From: Nonomuraea cypriaca
Lineage (GTDB): Bacteria; Actinomycetota; Actinomycetes; Streptosporangiales; Streptosporangiaceae
NCBI RefSeq assembly: GCF_015645445.1
Contig: NZ_JADOGI010000114.1
Span: forward strand, 1 to 33,499
Direction of reading: 5' to 3'
DNA: 33,499 bases
The position numbers and the translations under genes are program-made. Positions 21,972 through 29,800 of the stretch are shown piece by piece. Within the stretch, counting starts at the first letter, position 1. Each line of letters begins with the position of its first letter. Under the pieces are notes generated by a model. It searched no databases and was not told where the DNA came from. It saw nothing but the letters and a program-made list of their open reading frames with translations.

Positions 21972-23258
21972 TCAGGCGCGCATGCGGCGGGCGATGCCGG
22001 GCAGCGCCTTGGCCAGCCGGTCCACGTCGTCCGACGAGTTGAACAGGGCCGGCGTCACGCGGACGCAGTCGCCGCGGGCCACGCCGCCGCGGCGGACGGT
22101 GAAGATCTGGTGATTGTTCATCAGCTCGTCGGCGATGGCCAGGTTGTCGGCCTCGGTGGTGCGGCCGGTCACGCGGAACGCGGTGATGGCGCCGTACATG
22201 GCCGGGTCCTCGGGGGTGAGGATCTCCAGGTTGCCGATGTCGCGTACCTGGTGCACCCAGCGGTCGCGCAGGTAGCGCAGGCGGGCCTGCTTGACCGTGG
22301 CGCCGAGGGTGAGGTGGTAGTCCAGCGCGGTGCCGACGGTGAGGATCGGGGCGACATCCATGGTGCCGGAGTGCACGCGGGAGCGGATGTCGGCGGCCGG
22401 ATACGTCTCGTCCGCGAACATCATGTCGATGTCGGGCAGGCGGCCCTCGCGGATGTAGAGGAACCCGGACCCCAGCGGCGCGCCCATCCACTTGTGCAGG
22501 GAGAACACCGCGAAATCGGCGCCGAGGTCGTCGATGGTGAAGTCGAGCTGCCCCCAGGAGTGGGCGGCGTCGACGATCACGTCCACGCCCTGCCGCCGGG
22601 CCATGGCGACGATCTCCCGCACAGGCACGACCAGGCCGGTGCGGTTGTTCATGTGGCTGAGCAGCAGCAGCTTGACCTTGGGGTGCTCGCGCAGCGCGCG
22701 GTCGTAGGCGTCGAGCACCGCCTGGCGGGCCGGGGGCTCGGGGATGTCGATCCGCACGACGCTGACGCCGCGCCGCTTCGGGAGCCAGTTCATGACGTAC
22801 TGGGCGCTGTGGTAGTCCAGGTCGGCGTACATGACCGCGTCTCCGGGGCGCAGCCGGTTGTAGCCGGCGATCAGGTTCTGCAGCGCCTCGGTGCCGCCCC
22901 GGGTGAGGGCGATCTCGTTCCTCGACGCGCCGAGCACGCCGGCGACGCGGTCGCGGATCTCGTCGGCCCGCGCCTTGTACGTGGTGCGCAGCAGATGGGA
23001 GTTCTGCTCGTTGAGCTGGTCGACATTGCGGTGGTACGCCAGCCGGACCGGCTCCGGCATGATGCCGTAATAGCCGTTCTCCAGGTTGACGAACGCCGGC
23101 GACACCCGGAACTGCTGCGCGATCGTGGCCCAGAAGCGTTCGTCGCGGGCGAGCAGTGCCAGGCCCGCGCCGCGCGGAGACACCGCCGCCGCGGGCGTCG
23201 GGAAACCGGCCGCCAGGGCGCCGAGGCCGATGAGGATGCTGCGTCTGGACAGGGTCAT
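21972..23258 (-). CDS. Class V aminotransferase / isopenicillin-N-epimerase-like, with Tat-type signal
   Basis: 428 residues. PLP-dependent fold-type I enzyme of the CefD/CsdB-like class: NEIALTRGGTEALQNLI, YADLDYHSAQYVMNWLP, the cofactor Asp in VDVIVDAAHSWG (Asp230) and the PLP lysine in FSLHKWMGAP (Lys256); C-terminal GDCVRVTPALFNSSDDVDRL. Unusually, the N-terminus MTLSRRSILIGLGALAAGFPTPAAA is a convincing twin-arginine signal, so the folded, cofactor-loaded enzyme may be exported. The ATG at 23258 is preferred over 23300 because GGAG lies 6 bases upstream and it starts directly at the signal. Divergent from the lpqS-like gene. The substrate is unknown; family members act as epimerases, desulfurases or lyases, so the name should be taken as class only. 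Confidence 0.88.
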   Translation of the reverse strand: MTLSRRSILIGLGALAAGFPTPAAAVSPRGAGLALLARDERFWATIAQQFRVSPAFVNLENGYYGIMPEPVRLAYHRNVDQLNEQNSHLLRTTYKARADEIRDRVAGVLGASRNEIALTRGGTEALQNLIAGYNRLRPGDAVMYADLDYHSAQYVMNWLPKRRGVSVVRIDIPEPPARQAVLDAYDRALREHPKVKLLLLSHMNNRTGLVVPVREIVAMARRQGVDVIVDAAHSWGQLDFTIDDLGADFAVFSLHKWMGAPLGSGFLYIREGRLPDIDMMFADETYPAADIRSRVHSGTMDVAPILTVGTALDYHLTLGATVKQARLRYLRDRWVHQVRDIGNLEILTPEDPAMYGAITAFRVTGRTTEADNLAIADELMNNHQIFTVRRGGVARGDCVRVTPALFNSSDDVDRLAKALPGIARRMRA

Positions 23259-23323
23259 GGATAACTCCCCCTTTTCATGAACGGGATTACCGATATTCAC
23301 CGGACCGATGGATTGTCAGTCTG

Positions 23324-23337
23324 GCGGACATGTCCGC
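23324..23337. promoter_or_regulatory. Perfect 14-bp palindrome in a divergent promoter region
   Basis: GCGGACATGTCCGC is its own reverse complement and lies in the 252-base gap between the aminotransferase (minus) and the lpqS-like gene (plus). Possible regulator site. No gene is visible in the gap and no confident promoter boxes were found. Confidence 0.35.
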
Positions 23338-23490
23338 GGCGCCCGTATTTCTTCGCCGGCGTCGGCGTGGCGTACGAGAAACGCCACGTCATCGATGGGC
23401 ACCCACGCCCGCCCGCCTCTTTCGACGCCCCCGATGAAGGAACGTTCTTTGCTGGAACCTTTGGATTCGCTGGGCACGCCCCGCCGGAGC

Positions 23491-23518
23491 GCGGGCATTA
23501 TCACCCGGTGATGCCCGC
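23491..23518. promoter_or_regulatory. Nested inverted repeats covering the start of the lpqS-like gene
   Basis: Outer arms GCGGGCAT (23491-23498) and ATGCCCGC (23511-23518); inner arms ATCACC and GGTGAT around one C (23500-23512). Both are perfect, and they span the proposed ATG at 23511. This could be an operator at the transcription start of a leaderless or short-leader mRNA, or a hairpin hiding the start codon. It does not match the copper RicR/CsoR consensus as I know it. Confidence 0.45.
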
Positions 23519-23927
23519 GACCCGATCACCTCGCCTTCGCCGCCCGGCCGCCCCGGCCGCCTGGCGACGGGTCGCGGGCGCCTGTCTCGCGCTCGTCATG
23601 GTCATCACCGTGCTGTTCGCGAATGGGTGCGCCTGCGCGGCCGTGGAGCTGTCCGAGCAGGTCGCGTACAGCGCCGGCGAGGCCGCGGGCCCGCCCCCCG
23701 CCAGGCACGACGCGAGGTGCCTGCGCCAGGAACTGCCGGTGAGGCACAAGCACGGCACCGAACAGAACTGTTCGGCGATCAGCCCCGCGGGCGCGTCGAC
23801 GTTCCTCGTGCCGGCGACCGTGTGCCTTTCCTCGGCACCGGCGCCCGCCGGATCAGCGTCGATATCGGCGCACGCGGCGCGGCCCGCCGCGACCGAACTC
23901 GAAAATCTCTGTGTGCTGCGCATATAG
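23511..23927 (+). CDS. Small membrane-anchored or lipoprotein, LpqS-like by gene order
   Basis: 138 residues. Arg-rich start (MPATRSPRLRRP), hydrophobic segment about 21-38 (RVAGACLALVMVITVLFANG), then Cys40 and Cys42 (GCAC). A-N-G-C is a weak lipobox, so it is either a lipoprotein or anchored by an uncleaved helix. The exported part carries scattered Cys and His (RHDARC, RHKHGTEQNC) and ends with a short conserved-looking LENLCVLRI. These could bind a metal. The start is uncertain: no clear ribosome site precedes the ATG, which lies inside nested palindromes. The gene order small lipoprotein / CysK2-like / MFS transporter is that of Rv0847 (lpqS), Rv0848 (cysK2) and Rv0849 in M. tuberculosis, where lpqS belongs to the copper-responsive RicR regulon. 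Sequence identity could not be tested, so the LpqS name is inference. Confidence 0.6.
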   Translation: MPATRSPRLRRPAAPAAWRRVAGACLALVMVITVLFANGCACAAVELSEQVAYSAGEAAGPPPARHDARCLRQELPVRHKHGTEQNCSAISPAGASTFLVPATVCLSSAPAPAGSASISAHAARPAATELENLCVLRI

Positions 23928-23964
23928 GACCCCGGCCGTTGCCGTCGTCCATTTTCCGCAGGCC

Positions 23965-23989
23965 GCGCGGTAAGTGCGCCTTACCGTGC
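23965..23989. promoter_or_regulatory. Strong hairpin between the lpqS-like and CysK2-like genes
   Basis: CGGTAAG-TGCGC-CTTACCG (23968-23986): perfect 7-bp stem, 5-base loop, extendable to 10 bp with one mismatch (23965-23989). It lies 38 bases after one stop and 29 before the next ATG, and is not followed by a T-run. It may stabilise or attenuate the transcript between the two genes, or be a regulator-binding palindrome. Confidence 0.55.
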
Positions 23990-24017
23990 GCCGCGTCATT
24001 CACTTCGGGGATTCACC

Positions 24018-25103
24018 ATGTCATCGCAAGCAACTTTCGCGCGCCCACAGGACACTCTCAGCACCGGATACTCATCGCTTTCTCTCGCGGTCGGGAACAC
24101 GCCGCTCGCGTTCATTTCCGAGCCTTTCGTGCCGGGCGGCCGTGGGTTCTGGGCCAAACTCGAGGGCTTCAACCCGGGCGGCATCAAGGACCGTCCTGCC
24201 CTGCACATGGTCCGCCGGGCCCGCGCCAGGGGCGACCTGCGGCCAGGCGCCACGATCGTCGAGTCGACCAGCGGCACCCTGGGGCTCGGCCTGGCCCTGG
24301 CCGGCATCGCGTTCGGCCATCCGGTCGTGCTGGTGGGCGATCCCGGCATGGAGCCGCTCATGCGACGGCTGCTGGCCTGCTACGGCGCGCGGCTGGACAT
24401 CGTGGACGAGCCCCACCCGGTGGGCGGCTGGCAGCAGGCCCGCCGGGACCGGGTACGCCACCTGCTGGCGGAGATCCCCGGCTCGTACTGCCCCGACCAG
24501 TACAACAACCCCGACAACGTCGACGGCTACGCCGGGCTGGCACACGAGTTGCTGGCCGCGCTGCCGCACATCGACGTGCTGGTGTGCTCGGTCGGCACCG
24601 GCGGGCACAGCGCCGGCATCGCCAAGGTCCTGCGCCGCCACTTTCCCGCCCTGCGGCTGGTCGGCGTCGACACCGTCGGCTCGGCCATCTTCGGCCAGCC
24701 CGCCGGGCCGCGGCTCATGCGCGGGCTGGGCTCCAGCATCCACCCGGGCAACGTCGACTACGACGCCTTCAGCGAGGTGCACTGGGTCAACGCCGCCGAG
24801 GCGGTGTGGGCCTGCCGCACCCTGGCGGCCAGGCACTACCTCTCCGGCGGCTGGAGCACCGGCGCCGCCACGCTGGTGGCCCGCTGGCTGGCCCGTACGG
24901 GGGAGGACGTCGTAGCGATCTTCCCCGACGGGCCGTGGCGGTACTGGAACACCATCTTCGACGACGACTACTGCCGCGCGCACGACCTCCTCGGCACGGT
25001 TCCCGCCGCCGAACCCGAGCCGCTGGCCGTACCCACAGAACGCGTGGTCCGCCGCTGGACCCGCTGCGTCGACGTCGCGGACCCGCTGGCGGGCAGGCGA
25101 TGA
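24018..25103 (+). CDS. PLP-dependent cysteine synthase family protein, CysK2-like
   Basis: 361 residues. Fold-type II PLP enzyme. LAVGNTPLAFI near the start, the PLP lysine in EGFNPGGIKDRPALHMV (Lys57), the substrate loop ESTSGTLGLGLALAG, and the phosphate-binding glycines in CSVGTGGHSAGIAKVL. The FNPGGIKDR variant and the C-terminal extension (DDDYCRAHDLLG...PTERVVRRWTRCVDV) set it apart from housekeeping CysK. M. tuberculosis CysK2 makes S-sulfocysteine from O-phosphoserine and thiosulfate; this protein sits in the same gene order (small lipoprotein before, MFS transporter after), so a similar reaction is the best guess. The ATG at 24018 has GGGG about 7 bases upstream. Its TGA overlaps the transporter's ATG, so enzyme and transporter are co-translated. 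SbnA-like diaminopropionate chemistry is a less likely alternative. Confidence 0.85.
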   Translation: MSSQATFARPQDTLSTGYSSLSLAVGNTPLAFISEPFVPGGRGFWAKLEGFNPGGIKDRPALHMVRRARARGDLRPGATIVESTSGTLGLGLALAGIAFGHPVVLVGDPGMEPLMRRLLACYGARLDIVDEPHPVGGWQQARRDRVRHLLAEIPGSYCPDQYNNPDNVDGYAGLAHELLAALPHIDVLVCSVGTGGHSAGIAKVLRRHFPALRLVGVDTVGSAIFGQPAGPRLMRGLGSSIHPGNVDYDAFSEVHWVNAAEAVWACRTLAARHYLSGGWSTGAATLVARWLARTGEDVVAIFPDGPWRYWNTIFDDDYCRAHDLLGTVPAAEPEPLAVPTERVVRRWTRCVDVADPLAGRR

Positions 25104-26335
25104 CCGGCACGCTGCGGCAGTTCCGCTCCTTCGACCGGCCGATCCAGGTCCTGCAGATCAACCAGGCGGGCATCAACCTCGGCTTCTACATGCTCATGCC
25201 GTACCTCGCCCAGCACCTCGCGGACGGCGCCGGGCTGGCCGTCTGGACGATCGGTCTCGTCCTGGGCCTGCGGAACCTGAGCCAGCAGGGCATGTTCCTG
25301 GTCGGCGGCACACTGGCCGACCGGCTCGGGTACAAGCCGATGATCATGCTGGGCTGCTCGCTGCGCACGGCCGGGTTCGCCCTGTTCGGGCTGAGCACCT
25401 CACTGCCCGTGCTGCTCGTGGCGGCGGCCGTGACGGGCTTCGCGGGCGCGCTGTTCAATCCCGCCGCCCGCGCCTATCTGGCCGGCGCGGCGGGGGAGCG
25501 CAAGGTCGCGGCCTTCGCCGTGTTCAACGTGTTCTACCAGGGCGGCATCCTGCTCGGTCCGCTCGTCGGCCTGGCCCTGCTGAACAGCGGTTTCACCACC
25601 GTGTGCCTGGTGGCGGCGGCCGTCTTCGCGGTGCTGACCGTGCTGCAGGGCCTCTGTCTTCCCGCGCGGTCCGGCGCGGCGGCGGGCGCAGACCGGCCGG
25701 TGCTGCGCGACTGGCGTCAGGCGTTCGGCGATCGGGACTTCGTCTCCTTCGCCGCGGCGATGATCGCCTCCTACGCGTTGTCGTACCAGATGTATCTCGC
25801 CCTGCCCCTGCAGGTGCAGCGGGTCGGGGGCGGGGACGCCGGGGTGATGGCGCTGTACGCGATCTCGGCGCTGCTCGGCATCGCCGGCCAGGTACGCGTG
25901 ACCTCGTGGTGCGCCGGCCGGTGGAGCCGCGGCCGGGCGATCAGCCGGGGCCTGGCGCTCATGGGAGTCGCCTTCCTGCCGCCCGCCGCCGCGGCGCATC
26001 TGCTCCTGCCGACGCCATGGGCGATGCTGCCGGTGATCGCCTGCACGGTCCTGCTCACGGCCGGCACGCTGGTCGCCTTCCCATTCGAGATGGCCACGAT
26101 CGCCGACATGGCCGGAGATCGCCTGATCGGCACCTACTACGGCCTGTACAACCTGTTGTCCGGCATCGGCATCCTGGCCGGCAACCTGCTGTCGGGTGCC
26201 CTGGTGGACGTCGGCCGTACCTCCGGTCTGGGCGGCCTGCCCTGGCTGCTGATGGCCGCCGCGGGGCTCGCCTCCGCCGCGGCCGTCGGGCGGCTGGAAC
26301 GGCGCGGCCGGCTCGCGCCGGCCACCGCCTCCTGA
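25100..26335 (+). CDS. MFS transporter
   Basis: 411 residues, about 12 membrane helices. N-terminal QINQAGINLGFYMLMPYLAQHL resembles drug/metabolite MFS proteins of the MdtH type; the cytoplasmic loop 2-3 motif is present as GGTLADRLGYKPMIMLG; a central loop follows (PARSGAAAGADRPVLRDWRQAF), then GIGILAGNLLSGALVD in helix 11. The ATG at 25100 overlaps the CysK2-like stop (ATGA), so the transporter probably exports or imports something made or used by that enzyme. It corresponds in position to Rv0849 of M. tuberculosis. The longer open frame upstream is out-of-frame sequence of the PLP gene. Confidence 0.92.
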   Translation: MTGTLRQFRSFDRPIQVLQINQAGINLGFYMLMPYLAQHLADGAGLAVWTIGLVLGLRNLSQQGMFLVGGTLADRLGYKPMIMLGCSLRTAGFALFGLSTSLPVLLVAAAVTGFAGALFNPAARAYLAGAAGERKVAAFAVFNVFYQGGILLGPLVGLALLNSGFTTVCLVAAAVFAVLTVLQGLCLPARSGAAAGADRPVLRDWRQAFGDRDFVSFAAAMIASYALSYQMYLALPLQVQRVGGGDAGVMALYAISALLGIAGQVRVTSWCAGRWSRGRAISRGLALMGVAFLPPAAAAHLLLPTPWAMLPVIACTVLLTAGTLVAFPFEMATIADMAGDRLIGTYYGLYNLLSGIGILAGNLLSGALVDVGRTSGLGGLPWLLMAAAGLASAAAVGRLERRGRLAPATAS

Positions 26336-26374
26336 ACCGGGCCGGCGCTCAGGCGTCGGAAAAGGTCATTCGGC

Positions 26375-26403
26375 TTGCCCGGCCATCCGGGGAACCCTAC
26401 GGT
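26375..26403 (+). promoter_or_regulatory. Candidate promoter before the nSTAND gene pair
   Basis: TTGCCC (26375-26380) and TACGGT (26398-26403) with a 17-base spacer, 40 bases before the ATG at 26443. Spacing is ideal but the -10 match is moderate, so this is a plausible promoter only. Confidence 0.35.
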
Positions 26404-26442
26404 AATCGGCTGGTGGCAATCCGTGACGTTAGGGGCTCGGGG

Positions 26443-26841
26443 ATGGACCCAGTGGTAGTGGCGGCGGGATCCGCGCTGGTGACGGCGATGGCCACGGACG
26501 CCTGGCAGCAGGCCCGTACGGCAGTGGTCGCGCTGTGGCGGCGGTTCCACCCCGAGCAGGCCGGCCCGCTGGAGGCGGAGCTGGCCGAGGTCCGCGCGCA
26601 GGTGCTGGCCGCCCGCCTCGACGGTGACACCGACACCGAGGAGGCCCTGGCGGGAGCCTGGCGGCTGCGCCTGGCCCAGCTCCTGCGCCAGTCGCCGGAG
26701 GCGGGCGCGGAGCTGCGCCGGTTGCTCGACGAGCGGCTCACCCCGGCGGCCGCCCCGAGGACGATCGAGATGAACGCGACCGCCCACGACGAGAGCCGGG
26801 TCTACCAGTCCGGAGGCGACATGCACATCACCGGGCAATGA
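26443..26841 (+). CDS. Small helical protein coupled to an nSTAND NTPase (hypothetical)
   Basis: 132 residues. An N-terminal hydrophobic helix (MDPVVVAAGSALVTAMATDAW) is followed by acidic, Leu/Ala-rich amphipathic helices (PLEAELAEVRAQVLAARLDGDTDTEEALAGAWRLRLAQLLRQSPEAGAELRRLLDERL). The C-terminal tail contains ESRVYQSGGDMHITGQ. Similar short motifs (Y-Q-x-G-x-D-x-H-I) are common near STAND/effector genes in actinomycetes, and a related version (HVTQVARDQHQHYY) occurs near the N-terminus of the next protein. The ATG at 26443 is preceded by GGGG; the stop overlaps the NTPase ATG (ATGA), so the two are made together. It may be a partner, adaptor or membrane-proximal sensor of the NTPase. No enzymatic motif; function unknown. 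Confidence 0.8.
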   Translation: MDPVVVAAGSALVTAMATDAWQQARTAVVALWRRFHPEQAGPLEAELAEVRAQVLAARLDGDTDTEEALAGAWRLRLAQLLRQSPEAGAELRRLLDERLTPAAAPRTIEMNATAHDESRVYQSGGDMHITGQ

Positions 26842-29800
26842 GCGCCACACCCGGACACCCCGGCCAGGACGAGCCAGGGGTGCCGCGGCCGGAGGATCCC
26901 GGCGTGCCGCGACCGGACGAGCCCGGGGTGCTGAGGCCGGACGAGCAGGCGGATCCACGCATCCGGCAGGAGGCCACCGCCTCCGGTCAGGCGCACGTCA
27001 CCCAGGTCGCGAGGGACCAGCACCAGCACTACTACGACCGCACCCGTTCCACGCTCCGCACCACGTCAGGAACGGTGGCCGAGGAGTGCCCGTATCCGGG
27101 TCTGGCGGCGTTCGGGCGCGAACAGGCCCGCTGGTTCTTCGGCAGGGACAAACCGGTCGCCGACCTCATCGGCGCCCTGGACCGGCGGGCGCGTACCGGC
27201 GGCCTCCAGATGGTCATAGCCCCGTCGGGCGCGGGGAAGTCCTCGCTGATCCACGCGGGCCTGCTGCCCGCGCTCGACGGCGGCGCCCTGCCCGGCTCGG
27301 CCCACTGGCCACACATCGTCTGTACGCCCACCGCCACCCCGCTGACCACCCTGACCTCCCGCCTGGCCCGCGCCGTCGCGATCCTGACCGGCGCCGATCC
27401 CGCCCCCGAGCTGATCGCCGATCCCGGGCGGGTCCCGGCACTCCTCGGCGCCGGGCAGCGCGTGCTGATCGTGGTGGACCAGTTCGAGGAGCTGTTCACC
27501 ATGGGCGCGGGCCCGGCGGAGCGGAGTGCGTTCATCGACCTGCTGGCCGGGCTGGCCGCCCCGTGCGCGGACGGTGGGCCGGCCGCGCACGTCGTGATCG
27601 GGTTGCGCGCCGACTTCTACGCCGCCTGCACCCACTACCGCCGGCTCCACTCCGCCCTGCGCGACAACCCCCTCGTGGTGGCCGCCATGACCGAGCAGGA
27701 GCTGCGCGAGACCATCCGCTATCCCGCCGCGGACGTCGGGCTGGACCTCGAGGAAGGGATCATCGAGCTGCTGCTGCGCGACCTCGGCGCCACCGGCGCG
27801 GCCGACACGGCCGATACGGGCGGCTACGAAGCGGGCCGCCTGCCCCTGCTGGCCCACGCGCTGCGGCGAAGCTGGCACTCCCGCAACGGATCCACGCTGA
27901 CCGTGGGCGGCTACCAGGCCACCGGTGGGATCCAGGGCGCGATCGCGGCCACTGCCGAGGAGGTGTACTCGAGCCTCGACGCCGCCGGGCAGGCGGTGGC
28001 CCGGCTGCTGTTCCTGCGCCTGGTCAAGATCGGGGACGGCACTGAGGACACGCGGCGGCGGCTGCTCCGTACCGAGGCGGCCGGCACCGGTCCCGATCCC
28101 GGAAAGGCGGCGGCGGTGATGGACGCGTTCACCAGGGAACGGCTGCTGACCCAGGATCACCACACCGTCGAGATCACGCATGAGGCGCTCCTGCACAGCT
28201 GGCCCAGGCTGCGGGGGTGGACCAGCGAGAACCGCGCCGACCGCCTGACCCACCAGGACCTCGTGGAGTCCGCCGGGGTGTGGGACCGGGGCGGCCGCCA
28301 GGACCTCTCACTCCTCTTCCGCGGGACGCGGCTGGAGGCCACGCGGAGCTGGGCCGCCGGCGCGCCCGACCACGATCTCACCCCGGCCGCGCGGGCGTTC
28401 CTCGACGCTTCCGTCCACCGTCAACGCCGCTCCCAGCGGCGGCGGACCGGCGTCCTCGCGGTGCTGTCCGTACTCACGGTGCTGGCCGTCACCGCGGCGG
28501 TCGTCGCCGTCCAGCAACAACGCAAGGCCGTGGCGCAGCAGGTCGAGACCGGACGGCAGCGCGACCTCGCCGTCTACCACCGGGTCCTCGCCGAGGCCGA
28601 CCGGCTGCGTGGCACGGACGTGTCGATGTCCGCCCAGCTGAGCCTGCTCGCGCACCGCATGAGACCCGGCAACGAGACCTACACCCGGCTGCTGACCGCC
28701 GGGAACACCGCCCTGTCCACTCCGCTGGCCGGTCATGACGACACCGTCTTCGCGGCGGCCTACGCCGCGGACGGCCGCACCCTGGCCACCGGCGGCTACG
28801 ACCGGACCATCCGGCTGTGGGACATGTCCGGCCCCCGGCCCGTGCCGCTCGGCAAGCCCCTGACCGGTCACGCAAGCACGGTCTCCAGCCTGGCGTTCAG
28901 CCCGGACGGGCGGACCCTGGCCAGCGTGAGCCGCGACCAGACCGTACGGCTCTGGGACCTGTCAGACCCGGCCGCTCCCGCGCCCCTCGGCAAGCCGCTG
29001 ACCGGCCACGACCACGTGGTCTACACGGTGGCGTTCAGCCCGGACGGCAGGACCCTGGCCAGCGCCGGCTGGGACCGTACCATCAGGCTCTGGGACGTCT
29101 CCGACCGCGCCCGGCCGCGACCGCTCGGCAGGCCGCTGACCGGCCACGCCGACACCATCGCCGCCGTGGCCTTCAGCCCCGACGGGCGCACCCTCGCCAG
29201 CGCGAGCGCCGACAGAACCGTGAGGCTCTGGAACGTGGCCCGCCGGACGCCGCTCGGCACGCCGCTCACCGGCCACCGCAGCTACGTCATGTCCGTGGCG
29301 TTCAGCCCGGACGGCACTACGCTGGCCGCCGCCGGCGACGACCGCACCATCCGGCTCTGGGATGTGCCCCGCCGGACACCGCTCGGCGCCCCGCTCACCG
29401 GCCACACCAACAGGATCAACGCGCTGGCGTTCGGCCCGGACGGGCGGACTCTGGCGAGCGGCGCCGCCGACGACACCGTACGGCTCTGGAACCTGTCCGA
29501 CCGCGCCCGTCCCGTGCCGCTGGGCGTGCCGCTCACCGGCCACACCGGGGCGGTCAACGCGCTGGCGTTCAGCTCGGACGGCAGGACCCTGGCCAGCGGG
29601 GGCGGCGACCGGGTGCTACGCGTCTGGCAGGTCCACCCGCTGCTGACCGGTCACACGGGCAACGTGACCTCGGTGGCGTTCAGCCCCGACGGGCGGATCC
29701 TGGCCAGCGTCGGCGACGACCGCACCATCCGGATCTGGAACGGTCCAGAGCCGCTGGGCGAGCCCTTGACCGGCGGCAGGGACGGCATCTATGTGGTGGC

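Noticed and set aside
23438..23451. AAGGAACGTTCTTT near-palindrome as a possible LexA box
   Set aside because: The actinobacterial LexA site needs GAAC and GTTC separated by four bases; here they are adjacent, and no SOS gene follows.
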